Source: Litsea cubeba
Lineage: Eukaryota; Streptophyta; Magnoliopsida; Laurales; Lauraceae
DNA length: 64,000 nt
Assembly: GCA_012931725.1 (NCBI GenBank)
Contig: CM022946.1
Coordinates: 72,339,269-72,403,268 of the forward strand
Reading direction: 5' to 3'
Below, piece after piece: positions 33,270 to 44,623 of this stretch (positions are counted from its first letter, which is position 1; each line of letters begins with the position of its first letter). A program made the position numbers and the translations under genes. The notes under the pieces are model-generated. The model saw nothing but the letters and a program-made list of their open reading frames with translations, did no database searches and had not been told where the DNA came from.

Positions 33270-33475
33270 GCTGGGCCTCGCTCGAGCGAACCCAGGTCCG
33301 CTCGAGCGGACCCAGACAGTAGCTGGGTCGCTCGAGCGGCCCAGTGGGTCGCTCGAGCGAGGGTCAGGCAGTGCCTGGTCGCTCGAGGCCAGTGGTCGCT
33401 CGAGGTCAGCAGTGCTGTCCTCGAGCGCCAGTGGGTCGCTCGAGCGGACTGGGCCTGCCCAGTCCAGCCCGGCAG
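33270..33475. repeat. CGCTCGAGCG palindrome cluster in the LTR
   Basis: Repeated GGTCGCTCGAGCGACCC units, each with the self-complementary core CGCTCGAGCG, in a GC-rich island within an AT-rich LTR. Its counterpart is at 45990-46145. Confidence 0.8.
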
Positions 33476-34816
33476 TGTTCTTCCTCTCTTTTTTTTTTTT
33501 TTTTCTTTTTTCAATTTTTTTTTGAGATCTTTTCCATTCCCAATCTTTCACACAATGTTCCTAGATCCTTTGGGCCCTTCCTTGACCTTCCAAACTCATC
33601 AAATCACCATCCTTAATCAAATCCATTAAAGCAAACACAATACTTTAAAAATCAAAGTCTTTCTCCTTTGTTTTGAACACAAACACTTAACATGAGGAAA
33701 GCAAATTCTCAAGATGACCAAAGTGGAGATAACTTCAAATTCATTATAAAACAATATACTAAGTGAAATCACATACCACATTTCTCCATTCAAACAAAAG
33801 AAATCCATGAAACATAGGGAGATTAGAACATAGCATGATATGAAGCAAAATAAATGAAATCAACATATTAATTGGAAATCCACTTGCCTTAAGTCAAGAG
33901 AAGATGCAAAACACTCTATGATGGTCCTCTTATAGCCTCAAGCTCCAAAATCATAAAACCCCCAAAATAGCTCAAAAGAAACCCTAGAAAACCAATCATT
34001 GCAAATCTCCATGACAACCCATTGCATGAAAGATGAAAACACTCAAAATGAAGAGGAGAACAAGAATCTCAAGAAAAGAAAACCATTGCTAACCTTGAGA
34101 AATCCAAACAAAGAAGAGAAGCTTGGGTGAGGGGTTTTCCTTAGCTCAAAATCCTTGAAAATAGGGTCTTTGGAAAGCCAAGAGGGAGGAGGAGAACTTT
34201 AGGAGATCATTCCTCCAAGAAAACTCCAAGAAATGAGAGTTTCAGAAGAGAGAGAAAGTGCTGGAGGAGAGGGAAAGAGCCAAGCTCCAAACCCTTGCTG
34301 GAAACGAAATGGAGGAGAAGAAGAGGGGTTCCCTTCTTATAAGATGGGTCTTGTGGGCCCCAATCTTCACAAGGCTGAAACTCACATTTGCGGGCCCCGA
34401 ACGAAAACGACGAAGAAGACAAAAACGATCGGCGAAATATCTACTTTCCAAAAAGTATATTTTCCCCAAATTCTGAAATTTTCGAAATTCATGGACAGAT
34501 TTAGTGAAAATGTCATTTTTGCCCATTTTCCTCGAAAAACGCGATTTCTGAGTATCAAATCGAAATGATCAAAACATGAAAGTTGTTAAACTTCATCAAA
34601 TGAGTCGAAATATTTCAAATCCAGAATTTTTTAGAAATGAAAAGTAATTTCTCATAAAAATACAAATCATATGGACCGGGTCAAACCAAAGTCAACGGTC
34701 TACAAAATCTCAAAGACTAAGGAAAAATCCAATCAAACTCAAAAACAAGATCAAACTAAATCAAATCTCACTTAACAAGCTAAACAAAAGGACTGGGGTC
34801 GGGATCTTACACTCTA

Positions 34817-35540
34817 GATGCTTGCTTAAGTCCATAAATGGACTTCTTAAGTTTACAAACCATGTTATCTTGGCCACTAGCAATGAAGCCCTCTGGTTGG
34901 ATCATATAGATGCATTCGTCAAGACTTTCATTAAGAAAAGCTGTCTTGACATCCATCTGCCATATCTCGTAGTCATAATGACATGCGATGGCCAAGAGAA
35001 TCCTTATGGACTTAAGCATAGCCACTGGTGAAAAGGTTTCCTCATAATCGATACCCTCTTTTTGAGTATATCCTTTCGCCACCAGTCTTGTTTGAAGGTT
35101 TCCACCTTCCCATCCACTCCTCTCTTTCTCTTGTAGATCCACTTGCACCCTATGGGTTTAATCCCTTCAGGTGCTTCTACAAGTTCCCAGACTTGATTGG
35201 AATATAAAGAATCCATTTCAGATTTCATCGCTTGCTGCCACATGTCAGCATCTATATCCGTTACCACTTCATCATAACTAGTAGGATCCTCAACCAGATC
35301 TTTAGAGTCTGTCTTAAAAGACACTCCTAGATATCTTTCTGGCTATCTAGAAATTCTCCCACTACGACGAGGCTCCGGAGTGTTCAAAGGAATATCTTGT
35401 TCATCTACTGTCTCAGGATCCGGTACAGATGTTATAGGAGATCCCGGAAGAATCTCCTCAGGGGTTTCTTTACAACTAAGCTCTTGGTGCATCATACAAT
35501 CATCCTCCAAGTACCTAGCATGAGTGCTGATGAGCACTTT
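34817..35540 (-). pseudogene. Copia pol: integrase tail and RT N-terminal half
   Basis: On the minus strand, 35537-35343 encodes an integrase-RT linker ending RRSGRISR followed by a stop. 35324-35100 encodes the RT start (WQQAMKSEMDSLYSNQVWEL, CKWIYKRKRG). After a shift near 35097 come LVAKGYTQKEGIDYEETFSP, MDVKTAFLNESLDE and KKSIYGLKQASR, which run into the nested LTR. This is the N-terminal half of the copia reverse transcriptase, and its C-terminal half is at 30768-29664. It carries one in-frame stop and one frameshift, so this side decayed more than the other. Confidence 0.85.
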
Positions 35541-35887
35541 TTTTAGATCTTTAATGAACTCATCGAAGAGAGACGATGGCCCAAAAGCTTAGTCGAACAG
35601 GCTCAACATTTCTGCAAGCATGATGAACGATAGGAAAGGATCAAGGTTTCTCAATTTTGAATCCAAACTGAAAAATCTAATTTTTTTTATTTTGAAAAGA
35701 GAGTGGAAATAAATTCAAAGAATGAGAAATTTCCGAAAAATCTCATCTCATTTTTTTTAGATGCGGAATCCAACATAGGCCACTAATCAGAAAGTAGCCA
35801 AGGAATCGAGAAAAGAAGTATATGCATAGAGAAACTGATATGATATGCAAATATTTCATTTCTAGCATCGTGTTCTCAAATGAACGT

Positions 35888-35905
35888 GTCCCACCGGGTG
35901 TGCCA
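35888..35905 (-). promoter_or_regulatory. Primer site of element C
   Basis: TGGCACACCCGGTGGGAC on the minus strand, three bases after the proposed LTR end. The same site occurs in B (56024). Confidence 0.55.
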
Positions 35906-35908
35906 GCT

Positions 35909-38479
35909 TGATGGACCGCGCGTTCATTGCCTGGTGCTACCGAGGTCGGCGGAAGTGGGAGTCCGTGGGGTCCGACCCTTTCGCGCCCGGGGGGCAAGAA
36001 GCGGGTATCAACATTTTTTTTGTGTGGGTGTGCCAGATTTTCTATTTTACTTGGAATTGCAAGTGGTGATCCGGAGATCGACCTTCGCAAGTAAAAAGGA
36101 AATCAACTTCTTTCAAGTTTTTCATTGCACATATATTTAAGAAAAGAGACATTTTCCTGGTTTGCTGTGAAAGGCGATTTTTTTGGCATTTATAGCCGAT
36201 TTTGGCGTTTATAGTCGATTTTTGGCGTTTATAGCCGATTTTGGCGTTTATAGCCGATTTACAATTCTTATCAATAATGAAAGACAAGAGTTGTGATTTT
36301 TGTCTCTTTTAGAAAAATACAATCTATATTGAAAAGCAAGAAAATGAGGATCTAACTTCTCAGGAGATTGTGGGGGACTCGTTCAGATTGACGGTCGCAA
36401 GCCATATGTGGACTTCGCCATCATCCATGCAGATGAGAATAGAGGATGCTCTTGATTCGCTTGGCTTGGCTATAACCTCAGACTTTTAGAGGACAAAGAC
36501 CAAGAGGAGGTCCTATGTCCAATAAAAAGCTAAGTAGACGGGCTGAAAAGCCACGTCTAAGCCATTGGAGGCAAAAACAGAAGGCAAGGACCTTGGGGGG
36601 GTTACCCCCCCAAGGGACATTTGTCACCTTGTAGCAGTGGCCGGTGCAGAACTTCAGCAGAGTTTTCTCTCTTTCTTTCTCTTAGATTTTTTATGCCTTT
36701 TTTTGTCTGGATTTTCGGATTGTCCGAAGTCTATATGGAATGCTTGGGATGCTCTCCTGTTTATAGGCTCTTGGTAGCCATTTAGGAGAGTTTATGGGCT
36801 TTTATTGTCATTAAGCCGCATAATGGGAGTAGTTACAGGATTTAATTCCTTTATTTTGTAACTTCTTTTTCTTGGCTTCTAATTGGCCAGAGGAGATTGA
36901 GGGCATTTAATCGCCTTTAATCGCCATGATGGGAGGAGTTTCATGGGTTAAATGCCATGAATCAATTGACTTATAACTCCTGGATGGTTGCTTCTGATTG
37001 GGCTGTCCAAAGAAATGAATTAATGACTACAATAAAGTTAGTCAATTAATCGCATTAAATGGTCGCCGAACAGTTGAAGAGTCGCGGGCAGTGCCGCGTG
37101 TTTTGGGATTCTTCCGGCGATAATCATCGATGGAACTTCATGCAGATCGACATCGGATGACCATGTAACTTCAGATATTAGTTGCCAACAGCGGGTCGGT
37201 GCCATCTGTCCTGTCGATTTCTCGATCGGTCGGGTAGAAGGCACACTTTTTTGGTTGACCGATTGGCGATCAATGTTGATTTTGATACTCTTGATGATTG
37301 ACCGGTGATTTTGACCGATGTCAAAGGATTTGGCACCTCAAAAGTATGAATTTTGGAAAATCCCAGGAGTTGGAAGCTTCGAATCACGAAAAATGATGAA
37401 AATGGGCCTTCCGGGGCCAACCCGACGATTCCGGGCTCCATGGTCGCCGCGACCCTGGGCCCTGCGACCCTGGGGGGAATTTCCCCCCTTTTGTCCCGTT
37501 TTGCGGCCGTTTTTGATGTTTTTCGATTCTTTTTTCTTATATATTTTTTCTTGACATTTTTTATCATTTATTGGCCGGATTTCCCTGTAGAAAACTTGAT
37601 GAGAATCCTTGCATTTTTTAGTGCAAAGTTTTCCATTTTTCGGGAAAGCAGAAGACTTTGTCGCTCAGAGTTGCCGATTTTTCGTCAGAAGCTAAAAGTG
37701 TGTCAAACGATGTCGGAATGACCTGAAATTTGGGGTGAAGCCTCCTGAGCAATAAATAAGACCAACCATAGGTTTTTTTTTTTTGAGTTTTGAAGCCGTT
37801 TGTGGTCCTATCACCATTAGACTTATTTTTGTCGCGATGAAGATGTCGCGGCTTGATGTGCTGTCAACCGATGCCCGATTGACTTGAAATTTGATAGGGA
37901 ACCTATTGGAGTCATTTTAAGATGATCCATAGGCTCTGTCTTGGAAACCATGGTCCCGGGGAGCTTCGTCGCTGAGAGGCCTGATTTGGCTTCCGAGCGT
38001 CAAAGTATGGTTAAATGTTGTCGGAATGACCTGAAACTTGATGTGTAGCCCTTTGTAAGCATTTTGAAGCCGTCCATGTGCTCTTTCTGATGAGTGATGG
38101 CCTCGGTGGTTCTCGCCGCCGAGAGGCTTGATTTAGCTGTTCGAGGGTTGATGTAGGGGTTTGACTTGGAACTTGACGTGGAGCCTTTTGGATGTATTTT
38201 GATACCATCCATAGGCTCTGATCGAAGATTTGGTGTCTCCGATGCTTTCGCAGCCTCCTTTTCAGCTGCCGGAGAAGCGAAGTTAGGCCAAATAATTTTG
38301 AAATGGCCCGAAACTTCTTATGTACTCCTCTTTTGGCTGTCTTGAAGGATCTTGCAGTTTTTGTTTAGTTCTAACAAGATTTGATGTTTTGGAAGTAGCA
38401 TTGCCTATTTATGGCAGGTTGCGACTTCATGTAGCTTTTTGGATCTTGAAGAGGCAAAGTGACATTTTTGGTGTCAACA
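35909..38479 (-). repeat. 5' LTR of Tat/Ogre element C
   Basis: On the minus strand it runs from TGTTGACACC to CGGTCCATCA, about 2570 bp, with a TATA-like CCTATAAACAGG at 36756-36767 and a GC-rich hairpin at 36588-36615. The inner end is set by the primer-site candidate; an alternative end, TCCCCCACA at 36369, lacks a nearby TGG primer start. Confidence 0.65.
36172..36262. repeat. GCTATAAACGCCAAAAATCG short tandem repeat (C)
   Basis: Four units of 18-22 bp (read on the minus strand). Equivalent arrays lie at 38643-38708 (three units) and 55668-55748 (four units). Confidence 0.85.
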
Positions 38480-38992
38480 ATGGCAAAGTCCACATATGGC
38501 TTACGACCGTCAATCTGAACGGGTCCCCATAATCTCCTGAGAAGTTATATCCTCATTTTCTTGCTTTTCATTGTAGTTTGTATTTTTCTAAAAGAGACAG
38601 AAATCACAACTCTTGTCTTTCATTATTGATAAGAATTGTAATTCGGCTATAAACGCCAAAAATCGGCTATAAACGCCAAAAATCGGCTATAAATGCCAAA
38701 AAATCGCCTTTCACGGCAAATCAAGAAAATGTCTTTTTTCTTAAATATATGTACAATGGAAAACTTGAAAGAAGTTGATTTCCTTTTAGTTTGCGAAGGC
38801 TGATCTCTGGATCACGACTTGCAATTCCAAGTAAAATAGAAAACCTGGCACACCCACACAAAAAAATGTTGATGCACGCCTTTGCCCTCCCCCCCCCCCC
38901 CCCCAACCCCACCTGGGGTGTGAAAGGGTCATACCAAACGGACTCCCACGTCTGCCGACCTCGGTAGCACCGAGCAAAAGCGCGGTCCATCA
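38480..38992 (+). repeat. 5' LTR remnant of element A
   Basis: Corresponds to 55503-56020 of element B's LTR. It starts abruptly at ATGGCAAAG beside element C and ends CGGTCCATCA. Confidence 0.65.
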
Positions 38993-38995
38993 AGC

Positions 38996-39014
38996 TGGCT
39001 CCACCCTGTGGGAC
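38996..39014 (+). promoter_or_regulatory. Primer site of element A (degenerate)
   Basis: TGGCTCCACCCTGTGGGAC, a diverged form of the B and C primer site, three bases after the LTR end. Confidence 0.5.
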
Positions 39015-39229
39015 CCGTTCATTTGAGAACATGATGCTAGAAATGAAATATTTGCATATCATATCTTTTGCTCTATGCTTATACTTCTTTTATGGATTCC
39101 TTGGCTACTTTCTTATTGGTGGCCTATGTTGGATTTCGCATCTAAAAAAAATGAGATGAGATTTTTTGGAAATTTCTAATTCTTTGAATTTATTTCCACT
39201 ATTTCTCTTTTCAAAAAATAAAAAAATAC

Positions 39230-40015
39230 AAAAAAAAATCAAATTACCAGATTTCTCATTTTGGATTCAAAATTGAGAAGCTTTGATCCTTTCCTTTTTG
39301 GGCACCGGTGCTTGCAGAAATGTTGACCCTGTGACGAATTGGGGGTTGGGCTATCATTTCTCTTCGATGAGTCTGTTCTGGATTTCAAAAAAAAAAATTC
39401 AAAAAATCAGATTTCTCATTTTAGATTCAAAATTGAGAAACTTTGATCCTTTTCTTTTCGGGCACTGGTGCTTGCAGAAATGTTGAGCCTGTGACGAATC
39501 GGGGATTGGGCCATCGCTTCTCTTCGATGAGTCTGTTCGGGATTTAAAAAAAAAAAAAAACAGATTTCTCATTTTAGATTCAAAATTGAGAAACTTTGAT
39601 CCTTTCCTTTTCGGGCACCAGTGCTTGCAGAAATGTTGAGCCTGTGACGAATCGGGGATTGGGCCATTGTTTCTCTTCGATGAGTATGTTCGGGATTTAA
39701 AAAAAAACAAATTTCTCATTTTAGATTCAAAATTGAGAAACTTTGATCCTTTCCTTTTCGGGCACCGGTGCTTACAGAAATGTTGAGCCTGTGACGAATC
39801 GGGGATTGCGCCATCGTTTCTCTTCGATGAGTCTGTTCGGGATTTCAAAAAGAAAAAAAGAAAATCAGGTTTCTCATTTTAGATTCAAAATTAAGAAACT
39901 TTGATCCTTTCCTTTTCAGGCACCGGTGCTTGCAGAAAAATTAAGCCTGTGACGAATGGGGGATTAGGCCATCTTTTCTCTTCGATGAGTCCATTTGGGA
40001 TATATATAAAAAAAA
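39230..40015. repeat. ~155-bp tandem array in leader of element A
   Basis: Five units start with GATTTCTCATTTT near 39250, 39410, 39563, 39711 and 39870. Each contains TTGATCCTTTCC, GCTTGCAGAAATGTTGAGCC and TCTCTTCGATGAG, with poly-A joints of different length. Element B has only two such units here, and C at least one. More diverged units recur at about 40385 and 40545. Confidence 0.85.
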
Positions 40016-40020
40016 GACGT

Positions 40021-40220
40021 AGACCACTAAGGTTAAACCAATTGCGTTCTTTGATCACGGTTGATTCAAGAAAAGCCTTGTCTAGAGTGTGGAGACAGCT
40101 TGACTATACTAGGCAAGGGTCCTCCAAACGGGTTCATTAAGTAATCCTACCCTTACCTGGGGGCAATTCTATCAATTGAGATTTCATAAGACCGGGTTAG
40201 GAGGCCTATGTGTACTCTCT
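40021..40220 (+). other. Conserved 200-bp leader block (A)
   Basis: Begins AGACCACTAAGGTTAAACC and ends CTATGTGTACTCTCTC. It is about 95% identical to 56623-56824 in B, while the sequence on both sides is low-complexity and poorly conserved. No ORF. Role unknown. Confidence 0.6.
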
Positions 40221-41072
40221 CTCTTTTTAAATAGAAAATCTCAAAATAAATTTTTTTTAAATAATAAATAAAAAATAAAAAAATATTTTTTTTAAAAAAA
40301 TATTAGAATAAAAAAAAGAAAAAAAAAGATTTTTAAAAAAAATCTAAAAAAAAAGACTTTTTCAAAAAAAAAAGTATTAAAAAAAAATTTCCGTCATTTT
40401 TGGGTTCAGATCGGAGAAATTTTGGTCTCCTCCCTTCTGAGCACTGGCGTTCGTGGAAATTGTTGAGCCTGTGTTCAGATTGGAATGCCTTTTGCTCTCT
40501 TTGATGAACCTGATCTTGGCCTTTCAAAAAAAAAAAAAACTCTCGTCATTTTTTGGGTTCAGATCCGAGAAATTATGGTTCCTTCTCTTTTGGGTACTGA
40601 CGTTCGCGGAAATCGTTGAGCCCGTATTTGGATCGGAATACCATCTGCTCTCTTTGATGAATCCAATCTTGACATTTCAAAATAGAGAATCTCATCTCAT
40701 GGATGCGGTCTCCAAACATTTGTGTCTAGCGGTACTAGTACTCCCTTTCAGGGTCTATAGTATTCGCGAACGACACATTTGTAACTCCAACCTTATATTC
40801 TTCTTACCTCGAGCCAGCTCTGCTTCTGGATAAGTCGAATTTAGGTTCACAATTGCTTCTAGCAGTTATTGGAACGCTCCTTCTGGGCTGACCATACTTG
40901 CGATCAGAACAATTGTACCCTCTATGGCCTTTTGCCTTCTTCATATTGCTTGGGTCATATCTCTCGAGTGATTTGAAAAGACAAAACCGTAGAACTTCTC
41001 ATTTATGATCATTATATTCTTGTGATTACTAATGGATGTGGTCTTGTTTTAGAAATTTTTTGAAAACTAACA

Positions 41073-41966
41073 ATGGCAGCTTCACTAACCATTACTTTCG
41101 ATGAGAACAAGCACCAGCTCATGCTTCAACAGAAGTAAACCACGCGCACCTACAAGCGCCCTATCAGCTGCCAAAGCATCAACTCCCTCTGCAACTCTCT
41201 GAACTCCCGGTTGACCTCGACTCCCCGGACTATCGTCTTTGGAACGCTGGGACCATTCCCACTTCCCAAAGAACAAACTGCTCTTGCTAAGAAGCAGAAG
41301 ATCGCCTCTCAACGTGTCACTACCATGACACCAAAGGCGAGCACCAAAAAGCCCGAAGCCCGTGGCACCCCCACGAAGCCTTGACTCACAAACGACTAGG
41401 TCTATCCCAAGACTTGGTCCCCAAGACCTTCACCAAAACAAAGAAGGTCCCTAACATCCACCAAGCCAACATACCTGGCCTCACTCAAGGAGAACCAGTT
41501 CTACCCTCTTGCCTACATGAAAGAGGAGAGACCCATCTCCAGCCTGACTCCCAAGTCAACCCAGCATGAGCCGGTTTGTTCTTACAAGCCCAAAATCAAG
41601 TCATGCATCACAAGGCCTCTGGAAACACCTGCCAAGGCCTATAATCCTTCGGTTCAACCCTTCATATCTATAGGGGCCGAACTCGAAAGATTCAAAACCT
41701 CGCAGCAATAGGCGAAGGACCGAGTTCGCATCCAGTCCTTACCCAGCTACAAAGAAGACAGGCTTGGCTGCTGCACCCGAGGGAGCACATCCTTCACTGT
41801 CAAAGCCCAGCTAGAGCTGACCGAAGCTCAAATTGATCGTTGCATATGCCGCCACGCGTCGTATCGACAAAAGAGACTAGAGAAATAAAGGACCCAGCCT
41901 CCTACGCTTCAAGTCTTTCACAAATGGGTCGAAAAAGAAAGACCTGACCAAGTTGCTGCTGTCGAT
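41073..41966 (+). pseudogene. Element A gag, N-terminal part
   Basis: Begins ATG at 41073 (MAASLTITFDENKHQL), matching element B at 57695. In-frame stops appear early, after MLQQK and further on. A frame at 41517-41711 (KEERPISSLTPKSTQHEP, KAYNPSVQPFISIGAEL) matches B but keeps a base that B has lost near 58232. This region encodes the long basic N-terminal extension of gag. It is cut at 41966 by the copia solo LTR and resumes at 44038. Confidence 0.75.
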
Positions 41967-44032
41967 TGTTGGGATTGGTGTATGCCCTAAAGCCCACTAG
42001 CTACACTCTCATCCTTTGTTACTGGATATTTACTGGTTATTTAATGGAATGATTATTTTCTCTTTAAACATGTATATATGTATGGTTGTGTAAGGCCCAT
42101 TGTTTCTAGTAAATAAATTAGGTGTAGTGCCTACAAACAGATAGGTCTAATTCATGGACACTGGAAACAACATATTTGTTCATAACTGAGAGATGGAGTT
42201 GGGCACTTCATCTTGGTATAAGTTATAGTGAGAGACTCTCCTATATTCAGGGTGACTTACCTAAGTCATTGGAGGCCTTTCCCGGATTTATCTCATTAGT
42301 GCATATGCAATGCATTGAACAGGACCATTGTAGGTGTGATCTCTAAAATAGTACTATCACTGAGAGAGATCAAGTCACCTCATGCTACTGAGTGACCAGT
42401 GCTCTTAATCTTGAGCATTTGTGGATGAACTGACGAAGTCAAGTTCTTGTGCTTTAACTCACTATGGGTGAGATTCTTTTCATGGGTTAACAGCTCTGTG
42501 TTTTGGGTACTCGGACTTGATCAGTTGGGACGTGCAGATGCAATAAAGAATCTATGCCATCTAATGATGGAATGATCGTCCCCTTAAAATTATCCGATTA
42601 ATCATCAAAATCTAAGATCTTAGTATATAGATGTTCCATATGGATATTGAACTTGTGGGTCGCTCCCTGGACCAAGAGAATGATATCCGGATGATGATTA
42701 AGTTAAGGATATGAAGTTCTAAGGTTTAGATGTAATCGAGAAGGTTGATAGTACATCGGATAACCTGACTTGATTATGGATGTTACATAGAGGGGTATTT
42801 AGGTCATTTTACTTAGTAGGTCGAAGACAACTGTCATTTCCTGAAGAGCTTATTTTATAATTATTATTTGTCCCTAGAGTTCAACCATAACTCTATAGTG
42901 GAATGAGTTAAGGTTAAAATGGTCTTAATGTTGCTATGGGTTTAGCATGTACATTTTTGGTCATTTTGGGAGCCAAGGGCAAATATGTCTTTTGGTCCCT
43001 TCTCTAGTCACTTTCCTATATTGGCATGATTTCCTAAATTGTTTAGATGACATATGGTTGAATTATTTTAGTGAAAAAATAATTTTGAGTTTAAATTCAA
43101 ATAGGCCTTTGATGGCATACATTAATTTAATTCTAGATAAATTATTAACTTGTGGGTCATGGTATGATTAATAATCATGTGGGCCATGGTGTGCATTATT
43201 TTATGTGGGACATCCATAATGGGAATTCCATAGGTGAGGTTTCCAACTTTAAGTAGGTCTCTCTACTTGGAAGGTTGGACTCCTCTTTGGATTAGTATTC
43301 CTATAGTAAGGTTTCCTTTTTGAATTAGAAACTTAAATTAGTAAGTGTTGTGCAATTAAGGTTACTAATTGCTAAAGTTTGTGGGATGTTCCTTTAATTT
43401 CCTTTTCTAATTGGAGTGTTTCTAGAAGGAAATAAATCTTTAGATTGTACTTTCTTTTTAGGACATCTAAAAGAATTAGTAGGGATAGCTTTTAAGGAAA
43501 GGAATCCTAAAGTTTTCAATAAAAAGAGGAAGCCCCCCTTGGATGTCCAATAGATATCCCCTATGCTAGAAAATTCCACAGGTCCAGCCTTTTTCTCTTC
43601 TTCATTGAAGAGAGCTTCAGGTCTGAGATTTTCCATAGATAAAAAGTTCTCAAAACTCATCTAGAAATCTAGATTAAGATCCCACCATCTTAGCCAATCA
43701 GATTTGGAGTGAAATAGAGAAGAAGATCAAAAGCAATTCTACTGCAGAACATTCTAGCAAGGTGTTTGCTGATTGCAGGTCCGAGTTCAGCCCATTGGAT
43801 CTTTTATTTCAGAGATTTGAAGTCTACATATCATCAAGGTAATAGTCTTCTTGTATCTCCTTTAATTATACACTTGTTGATCATGATTCGGTGGAGTTAT
43901 AATGCAATTTATATGGCTGATTTGTGCCGCCCACCTGCTAAAATTAGATTTGTTTTAAAATATGTCTTGTTCTAAATCAGCCATGGACGTCTTCTGGTAG
44001 TGTTTTCCAGATCTAAATCGCGGTTTCTTTCA
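41967..44032 (+). mobile_element. Copia solo LTR inside element A gag
   Basis: 2066 bp, from TGTTGGGATTGG to CGCGGTTTCTTTCA, flanked by TCGAT (41962-41966) and TCCAT (44033-44037), a TSD with one mismatch. Element B has the uninterrupted sequence GTCCATATGG at this place, which confirms the insertion site. The termini equal those of the copia 3' LTR at 27665-29649. No internal copia sequence remains. Confidence 0.85.
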
Positions 44033-44037
44033 TCCAT

Positions 44038-44623
44038 ATGGTTGGAAAAACTATAAGACGCCAAAAGTCAGCGTCCAAAATCCATGTCCGGTGACCCGCA
44101 GCGTCTCCAGGACAAGAGGACATTCGGAAGAGTCCCCTGCTCCTTCAAGCAAAGGACAGCAAAGTGATCCTTCCTCAAACTCTTCATAAAAAAGAATGAG
44201 CCCCAGCTCAGTCACCAGGATAATTTTTTCCTTCGAATCTCGAGGGATGAACGTCCTGGCTACAAATTCTGAGCCACCACCTCGTAATCTACCTCAAGAT
44301 GATGCGATCACACGCATCCAGCAGTTGGAACAAGGACAACAGAGAATTGAAACTCTGATGGAAAACCTTCTCCTCGCCTTCCAAAATCAGGTGAACAATG
44401 AACCTCCTCCGAATAACGAGGAAAATGAAGAAGAAAATGAGTCACGCGCCCTTACCAAAAAGGACGTAGACAGTATCGTCGCAAAAGCAAAAGAAGAGGA
44501 TATACTTAAGGAACATGGGATCAAGCCACCATATCCATTATGGATGGACTCGGTCCCATTCCCTACAAGATTCAAGCATCCTACTCTCCAAACATATATG
44601 GGGAAAGGATCATCCAGACAATG
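44038..44623 (+). pseudogene. Element A gag, middle part
   Basis: Resumes the frame after the copia LTR. A frame from 44196 holds NEPPPNNEENEEENESRALT, a coiled-coil-like ITRIQQLEQGQQRIETLMEN and the start of the gag domain, PPYPLWMDSVPFPTRFKHPT. It matches B at 58741-59190. It stops at CAATG (44619-44623), the left target site of the non-coding element. Confidence 0.8.

Larger units (their letters stand above)
30764..34816 (-). mobile_element. 4-kb solo LTR nested in copia pol, with TSD
   Basis: Perfect 5-bp duplications CTCTA (30764-30768 and 34812-34816) flank a 4043-bp segment (30769-34811). On the minus strand it begins TGTAAGATCCCGACCCC and ends TTTCGGGGCGTGACA. The same termini bound the 5' LTR at 44624-48595, which is followed by a Met-type primer site, so this is an LTR and not a random insert. 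It interrupts the copia reading frame exactly, and the frame resumes on the other side. The very long LTR and these termini resemble Del/Tekay-type gypsy chromoviruses; that assignment is inference. Confidence 0.85.
27665..35540 (-). mobile_element. Copia element, 5'-truncated, split by a nested LTR
   Basis: The minus-strand order is: pol (35540 down to 34817), a nested solo LTR (34811-30769), the rest of pol (30768-29664), a purine-rich tract and the 3' LTR (29649-27665). Gag, protease, most of integrase and the 5' LTR are missing, because the element ends abruptly at a T-rich junction with Tat/Ogre element C near 35540. The left flank after the LTR is GATAG (27660-27664), the candidate TSD, with no partner left. 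The LTR belongs to the same family as the solo LTR at 41967-44032. Confidence 0.85.
35541..38479 (-). mobile_element. Tat/Ogre-type element C, inverted 5' end only
   Basis: The inverted counterpart of the 5' part of elements A and B: a complete 5' LTR (35909-38479), a primer site (35888-35905) and about 350 bp of leader. It stops at 35540, where truncated copia sequence begins. Its outer LTR end, TGTTGACACC on the minus strand, abuts the middle of element A's LTR at 38480. This fits C having inserted into A's 5' LTR in opposite orientation, with the far side later lost by deletion. Confidence 0.75.

Noticed and set aside
40150..40170. CTTACCTGGGGGCAAT resembling the 5' end of U1 snRNA
   Set aside because: The match is limited to CTTACCTGG; no U1 stem loops or snRNA promoter elements follow.
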